The translations under genes and the position numbers were made by a program. From Bacteroidales bacterium UBA6248 (GTDB taxonomy: Bacteria > Bacteroidota > Bacteroidia > Bacteroidales > Lentimicrobiaceae), in NCBI GenBank assembly GCA_002441345.1, contig DJVU01000095.1:1-64000 (forward strand): DNA of 64,000 nt, written 5' to 3'. Position 1 is the stretch's first letter, and every line of letters begins with the position of its first letter. The notes under the pieces were generated by a model that saw only the letters and a program-made list of their open reading frames with translations, did no database searches and had not been told where the DNA came from. Below are positions 7,313 to 15,243 of this stretch, one piece after another.

Positions 7313-10150
7313 TTGAAATACTACAAAAAACTAATTCAAAAATTTCAGGGCAACAGAATTGCCAACCAGCTCTTCTTTGGAATTATGGCAGCCGTTGTGG
7401 TTGCAATTCTTTTTATCGGGCATTACTGGACTTCCTTCGAAGCCCGCCGCTTCCGCCGGCAGTCCGAAGAAATGAAGCAGCGATTTGTGAATGACCAGAA
7501 AAACCTGGCCCGCCATGAAGTTACCCGCGCTCTCGATTTTATTAATTACAGCCGTTCCCTGTCCCAGGAAAGTATGAACACCAATCTGCGTCAGCGCGTG
7601 GATGAAGCCTGGGATATAGCCAATAATATCTACACCGAAAATAAGGGCAAAAAAAGTTCCGCCGAAATAGAAAAAATGATCAAGGATGCCCTTCGGCCTA
7701 TTCGGTTTTCCAATGCCAGAGGCGACATTTTCATTTATACCACAGAAGGTGTCTCTGTTCTTCTCCCCAGAAGCAAACACCGCGAAAACACCCCGAGCAT
7801 CCACTATAAGGACGACTATGGTAATTATGTGGTGCGGAACGAAGTTGAGCTGATTAAAAAAATGGATCAGGGATTTCTAAATTACTATATCCCGGCTCCG
7901 GACGATGATTCCGATTCGATCCTGCTGAAAAGTACCTATATCCGCAAATTTCATCCGTTTAACTGGTATCTCGGATCCAAAGACTATCTTGAAGATTACG
8001 AACAGGACCTGAAAAACGACATCCTTGAGTACCTTTCACGCGTAAGGTATGGAAACGAAGGTTATCTTTTTGTTAATACAATTGATGGCAAAGCTCTTAT
8101 TACCAATGGAGTAAAACATCTTACACCTCCATTTATCCTGGAAAGCGGAGATACTAACCGAATCAGAACCTACCTTAAACAGGTAAATGTATACAGAGGC
8201 ACAGGCAATGGTTTTATTGAATATACCTTCAAGCGGCTGGTATCCGAGGAAAACGATACAAAAATATCCTATCTGGGATCGGTAAAGGAATGGGGATGGA
8301 TTGTTGGAGCAGGATTCTATGAAAATGAGATTCAGGAGTTAATCAATACAAACCGGAAGGAGATGCAGAAGCAGGTAAAGCGCGCCATGCTGCACATTGT
8401 AATCTCTTTGCTGTTTGTTCTCATTTTTATCTGGCTGGTTTCCCGATGGATTTCACGCCTGCTGGCCAAGGGTTTCAGCCTGTTTAAACACCACTTTCGT
8501 AAAGCCAACGACGAATCTGTTGAAATTGACCCGGGTAATCTCATCTTCGCAGAATTCCGCGAGCTGGCCACATCGGTCAACCGGATGATGGATGAACGCA
8601 ACATCGCCAGAAAATCACTCGAAAAAGAACGCTCACTGCTCCGCTCTCTCATCGACTCAAGTCCCGACCTCATTTTCTTTAAGGATATGGAATCCCGTTT
8701 CGTTGGATGTAATAAGGCTTTTGCCGACTACCTGGGAATAAAAGAGCAGGATCTGATCGGGCATACCGATGCCGATTTTTATTCTTCCGAAACTGCTGAA
8801 ACATACCTTCAGGCGGATAAAAAAATCCTTTCCGACCGGATGCCAATACGGTCGGAAGAGTGGATTACCTTTCCCGATGGCAGAAGAAGACTTATGGATA
8901 CCCTCAAGGTGCTTAATTTTGATAATGACGGCGAACCGGTCGGTATTGTCGCCATAAGCCGCGACATCACCGAAAGGGAAGAAATTCAGCAAAAATACAT
9001 CGAGGCTAAAGATAAGGCCGAAGAGAGCGATCGTCTGAAAACAGCGTTCCTTGCGAACATGAGCCATGAAATCCGAACACCTCTTAATTCTATAATCGGG
9101 TTTTCCAATCTGCTGGCCGATGAAGATATCCCGGCTCCCGATAAAACAGAGTTTGTTAAGCATATTAACTATGGAAGTGAAAACCTTCTCAATCTTATCG
9201 ATGATATTATTGATATTGCGAAAATTGAAGCCGGACAGCTTACCGTAAGCATGGAACCGTGCAATCTCACCGATCTGATGGAAGAAATTTTTCAGGTACA
9301 CTCCGAATTACTTAAGAAAAAGGGTAAAGATCATATCGTTCTTGCGCGAGAGTATAACCCATCGCCTCAGGGCGATATGATTATGACCGATACGCTCCGC
9401 CTTCGCCAGGTTCTGGTTAATCTGATCGGCAATGCAATAAAATTTACCAACGAGGGCAGCATCACGTTTGGTTACTCCATTAACGATAAGCAGGTGAAAT
9501 TTATCGTTAAGGATACCGGTATCGGCATTTCTCCGGAAGGACTTCAGGTTGTTTTCGAGCGATTCAGACAGGATACCAAACACGGGCCCAGGCATCCGGG
9601 TGGTACCGGTCTCGGTCTGGCCATTTCGCGTCATATCGTACAATTACTCGGGGGCGATATAAACGTTGTTTCCAGGCAAGGAGAAGGCTCTGTATTCAGC
9701 TTCCATATCCCATGCGAACCGGTCGCCGAAATTCAGGGAAACGGGCAGTCTGAACCGGTTAAAAGCAAAATCTCCGACTGGAGCGGTAAAACACTTCTGG
9801 TGGTGGAAGATGTGGATTCCAATTATGACTACATAATGGCCGCACTTTCAAGAACAGGCATTAATATATTACGGGCAAGAGCAGGGGAGGAGGCTGTTGA
9901 TATTTGCCTGAGCGGGCAACCGGTCGATGTCGTACTCATGGATATCGTTCTCCCCGTTTCCGATGGCTATGAAGCAACCCGAAAAATCAGGGAAAATAAC
10001 CCCACTTTGCCGGTAATAGCCCAAACTGCATACGGAAAACCGGGAGATGAAGAGCTGAGCCGGGAGGCCGGATGCAGCGATTACATCACCAAACCCATCC
10101 GCTTTCGTACCCTCATCGGGGTTCTCGGAAAATACCTCAACCAATCCTGA
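7313..10150 (+). CDS. Hybrid sensor histidine kinase/response regulator (Cache-PAS-HisKA-HATPase-REC)
   Basis: 945 aa starting at a TTG. TM1 is at about residues 22-44 and TM2 at 359-380, bracketing an extracytoplasmic Cache-type sensor domain ('GDIFIYTTEG', 'NEGYLFVNTIDG', 'VKEWGWIVGAGFYENEI'). A PAS domain follows at about 442-560, then HisKA with the phospho-accepting His585 in 'SHEIRTPLNSIIGF'. The HATPase has its N box ('NLIGNAIKFTNEG') and 'DTGIGI' G1 box. A C-terminal receiver starts near 825, with acceptor Asp877 in 'VVLMDIVLPVSDG'. Cache domains usually bind small organic ligands. No output partner is adjacent. TATTTTTG at 7191-7198 may be its -7 promoter box. Confidence 0.93.
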   Translation: MKYYKKLIQKFQGNRIANQLFFGIMAAVVVAILFIGHYWTSFEARRFRRQSEEMKQRFVNDQKNLARHEVTRALDFINYSRSLSQESMNTNLRQRVDEAWDIANNIYTENKGKKSSAEIEKMIKDALRPIRFSNARGDIFIYTTEGVSVLLPRSKHRENTPSIHYKDDYGNYVVRNEVELIKKMDQGFLNYYIPAPDDDSDSILLKSTYIRKFHPFNWYLGSKDYLEDYEQDLKNDILEYLSRVRYGNEGYLFVNTIDGKALITNGVKHLTPPFILESGDTNRIRTYLKQVNVYRGTGNGFIEYTFKRLVSEENDTKISYLGSVKEWGWIVGAGFYENEIQELINTNRKEMQKQVKRAMLHIVISLLFVLIFIWLVSRWISRLLAKGFSLFKHHFRKANDESVEIDPGNLIFAEFRELATSVNRMMDERNIARKSLEKERSLLRSLIDSSPDLIFFKDMESRFVGCNKAFADYLGIKEQDLIGHTDADFYSSETAETYLQADKKILSDRMPIRSEEWITFPDGRRRLMDTLKVLNFDNDGEPVGIVAISRDITEREEIQQKYIEAKDKAEESDRLKTAFLANMSHEIRTPLNSIIGFSNLLADEDIPAPDKTEFVKHINYGSENLLNLIDDIIDIAKIEAGQLTVSMEPCNLTDLMEEIFQVHSELLKKKGKDHIVLAREYNPSPQGDMIMTDTLRLRQVLVNLIGNAIKFTNEGSITFGYSINDKQVKFIVKDTGIGISPEGLQVVFERFRQDTKHGPRHPGGTGLGLAISRHIVQLLGGDINVVSRQGEGSVFSFHIPCEPVAEIQGNGQSEPVKSKISDWSGKTLLVVEDVDSNYDYIMAALSRTGINILRARAGEEAVDICLSGQPVDVVLMDIVLPVSDGYEATRKIRENNPTLPVIAQTAYGKPGDEELSREAGCSDYITKPIRFRTLIGVLGKYLNQS

Positions 10151-10170
10151 TTCTGAAACTAATATGGAAA

Positions 10171-10221
10171 ACGGCGGTATCAGCAACACCGGTTTATCCC
10201 CTGTGAAGCCGATACCGCCGT
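10171..10221 (-). terminator. 11-bp perfect inverted repeat, likely minus-strand terminator
   Basis: ACGGCGGTATC at 10171-10181 pairs perfectly with GATACCGCCGT at 10211-10221 around a 29-nt loop. Read on the minus strand the stem is followed by TTTT. It lies 22 bp downstream of the stop of the small winged-helix gene, so it fits a terminator for the DUF1015/small-protein transcript, and could also stop the convergent kinase transcript. The loop is long for a classical terminator. Confidence 0.55.
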
Positions 10222-10242
10222 CTCAGGCGATCCTCCTCAAAA

Positions 10243-10422
10243 TTACTTTTTAGGTTCGTAATAGCAAACCTTAGGGGATACTATTTTCTCCTCTTTTTTG
10301 AGTTTCTTGATTGCATTATCAACCTCTTTTTTTTCAATACCGGTCAACTCTGCTATCTCGCCTCCTTTAAGAGGCTTGCCGGCTTCAGCCATGGCTTTCA
10401 GGATTTTTTCGGAAATGTCCAT
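10243..10422 (-). CDS. 59-aa winged-helix-like small protein
   Basis: A small frame translates to 59 aa starting MDISEKILKA and ending CYYEPKK. The order helix, 'GKPLKGGEIAELTGIE' (helix-turn-helix), 'KKEVDNAIKKLKKEEKIVS' (recognition helix), then a beta-wing 'PKVCYYEPKK' is that of minimal winged-helix/MarR-like DNA-binding proteins. It starts 18 bp after the stop of the DUF1015 gene on the same strand, so it is probably co-transcribed with it, and a hairpin follows its stop. Either a small DNA-binding regulator or a wHTH protein with another ligand; the operon partner suggests a link to the serine/DUF1015 locus. Confidence 0.75.
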   Translation of the reverse strand: MDISEKILKAMAEAGKPLKGGEIAELTGIEKKEVDNAIKKLKKEEKIVSPKVCYYEPKK

Positions 10423-10440
10423 ATTTTTTGATTTTAGGGA

Positions 10441-11688
10441 TTAATCAAGCGAATGAACTACCAGCCCACTCCTTAGTTTTGGTTCAAACCAGGTGGTTTT
10501 GGGAGGCATAATATTGCCGGAATCGGCAATGTCGATAAGTTGTTGCATCGACACAGGGTACAGTGCAAAAGCTGCTGCCATCTCACCGCTGTCAACGCGC
10601 CGGCTCAGCTCTCCAAGACCCCTGATCCCTCCCACGAAATCGATGCGCTTCGAAGTGCGGAGATCGGTGATGCCAAGGATGTTATCAAGTACAAGCTGCG
10701 AAAGAACGGTTACATCAAGAACCCCTATCGGATCGCTGTCGTTGTACGTACCTTCACGGGCTGTCAATGAATACCATTTGCCGCCAAGATACATGCTGAA
10801 GTTGTGCAGGAACTCAGGCTTATAGATTTCACTGCCCTTTTCCTCAATTGTGAATACTTCGCCAAGCTTTGCCAGAAATTCTTCCGGACGCATACCGTTC
10901 AGGTCTTTGACAACCCGGTTGTAGTCGATGATGGTAAGCTGATCGGAAGGGAAATGTACCGCCAGGAAGAAGTTGTATTCTTCATCACCCCTGTGGTTCG
11001 GATTGGCCATTTTCTTTTCGTTTCCAACAAGAGCAGCTGCAGCGGTGCGGTGATGACCGTCGGCAACATAGGTGTACGGTACGGTTTCAAACAGCTTTAC
11101 GAGTTTATCTATGGTTTGTTTGTCCCGGATAACCCAGAAATGATGACCGAATCCATCAGCAGCGGTAAAGTCGTATTCCGGTTCGCTGGTTGTTACTATG
11201 CCGTGAATGATACGGTCGATCTCCTTTACGTTGGGATAGGTAAAGAAAACGGGTTCCATATTGGCATTGGTAATCCGCACGTGCTTCATACGGTCTTCTT
11301 CCTTGTCCTTACGGGTTAGCTCGTGTTTTTTGATTATCCCGTTAAGATAATCTTCAACGCCGGCACATCCTACAAGACCATACTGGGTTTTGCCGTTCAT
11401 GGTCTGGGCATAAATGTACAAATAGTCTTCACTATCCTGCACCAGCCAGCCTTTCTCCCTGAAAGCATGAAAGTTGTCCCTGGCTTTATTGTATACCTGC
11501 TCATCGTGTTCGTCGATTTCAACCGGAAGGTCGATTTCAGGTTTAATTATGTGAAGCAGAGAATAGGGATTACCATCGGCTTCAACCCTGGCTTCACTTG
11601 AATTGAGTACATCGTAGGGCCTAGAAGCAAGTTGTAAGGCAATTTCCTTTGGCGGCCTGAGGCCTTTAAAAGGTTTTAATACAGCCAT
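10441..11688 (-). CDS. DUF1015 domain-containing protein
   Basis: 415 aa, full length for the DUF1015 family. It begins 'KPFKGLRPP...SRPYDVLN', contains 'YVADGHHRTAAA' (the most conserved motif) and ends 'KTTWFEPKLRSGLVV'. Members are often found beside serA and serC in Bacteroidota and have been annotated as SerC-associated; the biochemical role is not established. Here serA lies upstream on the same strand but is separated from it by a four-helix-bundle gene. The ATG at 11688 matches the family start. The downstream 59-aa winged-helix gene is probably in the same transcript. Confidence 0.9.
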   Translation of the reverse strand: MAVLKPFKGLRPPKEIALQLASRPYDVLNSSEARVEADGNPYSLLHIIKPEIDLPVEIDEHDEQVYNKARDNFHAFREKGWLVQDSEDYLYIYAQTMNGKTQYGLVGCAGVEDYLNGIIKKHELTRKDKEEDRMKHVRITNANMEPVFFTYPNVKEIDRIIHGIVTTSEPEYDFTAADGFGHHFWVIRDKQTIDKLVKLFETVPYTYVADGHHRTAAAALVGNEKKMANPNHRGDEEYNFFLAVHFPSDQLTIIDYNRVVKDLNGMRPEEFLAKLGEVFTIEEKGSEIYKPEFLHNFSMYLGGKWYSLTAREGTYNDSDPIGVLDVTVLSQLVLDNILGITDLRTSKRIDFVGGIRGLGELSRRVDSGEMAAAFALYPVSMQQLIDIADSGNIMPPKTTWFEPKLRSGLVVHSLD

Positions 11689-11751
11689 AAAATATAGGTT
11701 TATAAGGTGGTTATTAATTTCGTATCACCGGCAGTAACCGTCAAAAAGGAA

Positions 11752-11791
11752 AAGCCTCTGATCACATCAAACATATGATGCGCCAAGGCTT
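11752..11791 (-). terminator. Possible terminator after the four-helix-bundle gene
   Basis: On the minus strand AAGCC and GGCTT bracket an inner CATCA/TGATG hairpin, and the stem is followed by TTTTCCTTTTT. It lies between the four-helix-bundle gene and DUF1015, so it would separate the two transcripts. The stem is short and interrupted. Confidence 0.4.
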
Positions 11792-11872
11792 ACCGGGTGA
11801 CAAAATTATAATTAAATCCTAAGGAAAAAAATTATCTTTCCGTTTCGCAAAAAGCTGCAGGGTAGTAAACAC

Positions 11873-12283
11873 TCAATCCGTATCCTCCATGCTCATGTCC
11901 GCTGCCCTTTGAAGAGATCCTATCAGTGCGCCGATCATTTTGGTCATCTCCATAAGCTGACCCCGGGACTCCTCAACCTCTTTTTCACTAAGATAGTCGA
12001 GTTTCCCTGCGAGAGTGGTAAAAACTACACATTCCCTTACAGCACTTTTTGCCATCTTCAGGTAATAAATAAACTGACTTTTGTTTCGCGCAGAACCCTC
12101 AGAAATATTAAGAGCTATAGCCTGTGCCGATAAATTAAATCTGGTTCCGATTCCAGCCGGGTTGTCGTTCGGGAATGTCTTACCCCGTAGCGTCAGCCAT
12201 TCAATGTAGTCAAGTGCCTTGTGGTAAATCCTCAGGTCTTCAAATCTGAAGAATGTTACCGCTTTTTCGAGTTCTGAATCCAT
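11873..12283 (-). CDS. Four-helix-bundle protein (23S rRNA intervening-sequence protein family)
   Basis: 136 aa, entirely helical. The features are typical of the S23/IVP family: 'FRFEDLRIYHKALDYIEWLT' at the start, 'NLSAQAIALNISEGSARNKS' in the second helix, then 'FIYYLKMAKSAVRECV'. The family was first found encoded in intervening sequences of 23S rRNA and is common as stand-alone genes in Bacteroidota, where it forms a pentameric bundle of unknown role. Here it sits between serA and DUF1015, which are often adjacent in the phylum, so it may be an insertion. An unusual inverted repeat lies just upstream (12413-12507). Starts at ATG 12283. Confidence 0.88.
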   Translation of the reverse strand: MDSELEKAVTFFRFEDLRIYHKALDYIEWLTLRGKTFPNDNPAGIGTRFNLSAQAIALNISEGSARNKSQFIYYLKMAKSAVRECVVFTTLAGKLDYLSEKEVEESRGQLMEMTKMIGALIGSLQRAADMSMEDTD

Positions 12284-12412
12284 TTGAGTTGATTTATTGG
12301 TTAGTGTAATTGGTTCTCAATTTGTTCCTGATTGTCTGCATTGGATGATTGACTGGTGTCCGGCTTAATTATTTCAATCGAAAAAAAACTCCGTATAATT
12401 TACCAGCCCGTT

Positions 12413-12507
12413 TTTGCCGCAAGGACACTAAAATTCAAAGTTTATTTATGCACCGTTACAATATGCTAATATACTTAAAATTTCAGTGTCCTTTTCTGTG
12501 TGGCAAA
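12413..12507. repeat. Imperfect 95-bp inverted repeat upstream of the four-helix-bundle gene
   Basis: TTTGCC (12413-12418) and AAGGACACT (12421-12429) are mirrored by AGTGTCCTT (12485-12493) and GGCAAA (12502-12507), with further partial pairing between. The spacer is AT-rich and non-coding. It fills the gap between serA and the four-helix-bundle gene and is not followed by a T-run, so it does not look like a normal terminator. Confidence 0.5.
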
Positions 12508-12537
12508 TCAAATGATTGTTTTCGACTGTGTCAGGTC

Positions 12538-13461
12538 TTATTTGTTTACCTGAAATGTTGTTATTCCGTTTTCAAAGAAATTTACAATCTGGCGTGCTGC
12601 AGCAATCCCGGCATTAATGTTTGCCTCAGAAGTCTGTGCACCCATTTTTTTCGGTGTGAAGAAATACCTCCCTGCGAAATTTTCCGCGAAAGCAGCTTTC
12701 ATTTCCGGCTCAATATCACTTAAGTATCTGAAATCCGGACGTTCAGCAAATACCTTCAGTATGCCTTCTTCGTCAATTACCTCTTTCCTGGCTGTATTAA
12801 CAAGACAGGCATTTTTGGGCATCTTCATAAGCAATTCGTATCCTATGGATTTCTTTGTCTGACTGTTGGCCGGAATATGAAGAGAAACGTACTGACACTC
12901 TGAATACAGTTCTTCTACCGATCCAACTGGCTGAACGCCTTCACTTTCCATAGTTTCTGCTTCCACATACGGGTCAAATGCAAATACTTTCATGCCAAAG
13001 CCTTTGGCAATCTGCGCAACGTACCTGCCCACATTTCCGTAAGCATGTATTCCCAGTGTCTTACCCCTGAGCTCTGTGCCCGACGTTCCGTTAAACTGAT
13101 TCCTGGCCATATAAACCATCATTCCCAAAGCCAGTTCGGCAACTGCATTCGAGTTTTGTCCGGGAGTATTCATGGCAACTACCTTGTTCTCCGTGGCTGC
13201 AGCCAGATCAATATTGTCGTAACCGGCTCCGGCCCTTACAATGATCCTGAGATTTTTGCCTGCTTCAATTACCTTGCGGTCAGCTATATCACTACGAATG
13301 ATGAGAGCATCAACATCTTCGACAGCCTTTACAAGATCGTTGTGATCGGTGTACTTCTCCAAAAGCAGGAGCTCATAACCGGCATCTTCAACTATCTTCC
13401 TGATTCCATCCACTGCAACTTTTGCAAATGGCTTGTCGGTAGCAATAAGAACTTTTTTCAT
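12538..13461 (-). CDS. serA: D-3-phosphoglycerate dehydrogenase, lysine-type (type III-K-like)
   Basis: 307 aa, the short form of the D-2-hydroxyacid dehydrogenase family without a C-terminal ACT/regulatory domain. The NAD-binding motif is 'LGIHAYGNVGRYVAQIAKGFG', the substrate Arg lies in 'RAGAGYDNID', and the catalytic-side Arg is R225 in 'VNTARKEVID'. The usual catalytic His of the 'TPHxG' motif is absent; the site reads 'TPKKMGAQT' with K271/K272, matching the lysine-type PGDH described in Entamoeba and Bacteroidota. It should make 3-phosphohydroxypyruvate in serine synthesis. serC is not in the window. Confidence 0.88.
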   Translation of the reverse strand: MKKVLIATDKPFAKVAVDGIRKIVEDAGYELLLLEKYTDHNDLVKAVEDVDALIIRSDIADRKVIEAGKNLRIIVRAGAGYDNIDLAAATENKVVAMNTPGQNSNAVAELALGMMVYMARNQFNGTSGTELRGKTLGIHAYGNVGRYVAQIAKGFGMKVFAFDPYVEAETMESEGVQPVGSVEELYSECQYVSLHIPANSQTKKSIGYELLMKMPKNACLVNTARKEVIDEEGILKVFAERPDFRYLSDIEPEMKAAFAENFAGRYFFTPKKMGAQTSEANINAGIAAARQIVNFFENGITTFQVNK

Positions 13462-13596
13462 ACCAAAAGAGTTTTGAAATTAGTGTATAAAAATAGAAAG
13501 TAAAATTGTCCTAAGCAAATTTCCGGTTAAAATATTGTCCAAATCCGGTCAGATAACACGATATTTGTCCGTAATCGTACGGTTCGGTGTAAAAAA

Positions 13597-14232
13597 TTAT
13601 CCCATCAACCGCGTTTTTTTCTTGTACTCATACAACATTTCCAGTATTTCCGCCTTAAGCGGGCTGGCTTTCATGTTGCTTTTTAAGATAACAGAACAGG
13701 CAAATTCAAAGAAAACCGCCTTCTGCAACACATCATCAAACGAACTGCCTGCAACTACCTGCCCGTGATTCTTCATCTGCACCACATCCGCCGACTTCAT
13801 TGCCCCGGCAACCGCTTCAGCCAGTTCAGCAGAACCAGGCGGCAAAAAGGGAACATAACCGATTCTTCCCAGGTATACGGGAACCTCAATGGTTACATTG
13901 TAATCCGCCACCTCCGGCAAACAGGCAAGAACCGTGGCAGACTCACTCTGAAAATGCAGAATTACCGATACATCCGGTCTGCAACAGTAAACCTCCCGGT
14001 GCAAACGGTACTCTCCCGAAGGCGTACATCCCTCAACCAGTGATCCGTCGGAAAGATTAACCACCGCTGTATCGCTCTCCCTCAGCCGGCCAAGCCAGAC
14101 TCCGGTGCCTGATATCCGCATCCTGCCATTGCCCTCCTGCTTCGATAAATTGCCACTGCTGCACCTGACAAGCCCAAGCCTGTCGGCTTCATTGGCACAT
14201 CGACGGAATGCATGTTTTTCCGTTTCCTTCAT
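13597..14232 (-). CDS. Class II aldolase/adducin family protein
   Basis: 211 aa from ATG 14232 (a GTG at 14244 is also in frame). It aligns with the FucA/RhaD/AraD fold: 'CSSGNLS' phosphate-binding loop, 'SGEYRLHREVY' with the catalytic acid E74, a metal site near residue 93, and 'MKNHGQVVAG' with H156. Two of the three zinc ligands are present (H93, H156), but the middle one (FucA His94) is replaced by Gln95 in 'LHFQSE'. It may still bind metal with altered geometry, or act on a different substrate. The adjacent genes do not indicate a sugar pathway. Confidence 0.82.
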   Translation of the reverse strand: MKETEKHAFRRCANEADRLGLVRCSSGNLSKQEGNGRMRISGTGVWLGRLRESDTAVVNLSDGSLVEGCTPSGEYRLHREVYCCRPDVSVILHFQSESATVLACLPEVADYNVTIEVPVYLGRIGYVPFLPPGSAELAEAVAGAMKSADVVQMKNHGQVVAGSSFDDVLQKAVFFEFACSVILKSNMKASPLKAEILEMLYEYKKKTRLMG

Positions 14233-14436
14233 ACCCCTGCGCACAATTAAATTCTACCTGCATTACCCTTTGTTTCCGGGGGTAAATATCCGAAATATTC
14301 CGGCATACTGCCCGGCTGCGGATAAAATTATTATACCTGGCTGATATTCCGTTCAGCTTTATATTTTTGAATAAAATTTAAGCGGAACTTTTATTTGTGA
14401 ATATTCCATACCTTTGATTTGTTAAAACTCCAGCCA

Positions 14437-15168
14437 ATGAAAAAACCAATACTGTTTACGTTAATTCTGATGCTCGCCACAGCCTCAGCTTTTACGCAGC
14501 CCTGGTTCGATATCGGACTTAAAGGAGGAATCGGGACTTCTTTTATGTATAATTCCCAGATTTTTGAAGACCAGGTTATTGTGCATAAGTTTAAACCCGG
14601 ATATACCTTCGGCGGAAAAATCGGCTTTAATTTTATTCAGGAACACCAGCTTACGTTCGACGTCATGCTGTCGCACATGACCCAGGGTTATACCTATCGG
14701 CCCGAAGGCTGGGCCTCCTCAAGCGATGCTGAACGTGAATTCAGTTTCAACGGCCTCGATCTGTTGCTGATGTACCGTGCAAACCGAAACGGAACCTATT
14801 TTGAAATCGGACCACAGTGGACTACGTATTCAAAAGTAAAATATCAGGACTCGGGCGGAGACTATGTTTCTCCGCTTAAACCCGATCAGCTGATAGCCAA
14901 AAACAACCTTGGCATGGCATTGGGCTTCGGTGGCTACATCGTTGGTACAGATAATTTCGGCGTTACCTCCGGATTAAGGTTTAATTATATGTTCAGCGAC
15001 CTGGCTTCCACAGAGGGGCGTGATGTTAATTTTCCCGTCCTGAAGCCTTCAGCAAAATCGGATCCTACACATAATATCGGAATATTCTTCGTTATCGAGA
15101 TGAATTTCGACTTCGGTTACCTCGTAAGCCCCACCTGCGGCCAGAGGGGAAAGCTGTTTGTCCTCTGA
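14437..15168 (+). CDS. PorT-like outer-membrane beta-barrel protein
   Basis: 243 aa with an N-terminal signal peptide ('KKPILFTLILMLATASAFTQ', cleavage after about residue 20). A series of amphipathic beta strands follows, with alternating aromatic residues and the 'LKGGIGTSFMYN' opening strand typical of small PorT-type barrels. The start is the ATG at 14437; an in-frame TTG at 14419 would put residues before the signal peptide. TACCTTTG at 14409-14416 is a possible -7 box. A strong terminator follows at 15192. The specific role is unknown. Confidence 0.75.
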   Translation: MKKPILFTLILMLATASAFTQPWFDIGLKGGIGTSFMYNSQIFEDQVIVHKFKPGYTFGGKIGFNFIQEHQLTFDVMLSHMTQGYTYRPEGWASSSDAEREFSFNGLDLLLMYRANRNGTYFEIGPQWTTYSKVKYQDSGGDYVSPLKPDQLIAKNNLGMALGFGGYIVGTDNFGVTSGLRFNYMFSDLASTEGRDVNFPVLKPSAKSDPTHNIGIFFVIEMNFDFGYLVSPTCGQRGKLFVL

Positions 15169-15191
15169 TACGGTCTGCAGTCCGTCATTTT

Positions 15192-15225
15192 AAGGCAGGA
15201 GAATTCAATTTCCTGCCTTTTTTTT
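15192..15225 (+). terminator. Rho-independent terminator after the barrel gene
   Basis: AAGGCAGGA (15192-15200) pairs with TCCTGCCTT (15211-15219) and is followed by a run of eight T. It ends the barrel-gene transcript just before the convergent EEP gene. Confidence 0.9.
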
Positions 15226-15243
15226 GTGAACAGCGTGTCTGAC

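Noticed and set aside
12349..12723. 124-codon plus-strand frame over the serA end and the inverted repeat
   Set aside because: Mostly antisense to serA and the palindrome; Cys/Phe-rich translation without a family pattern.
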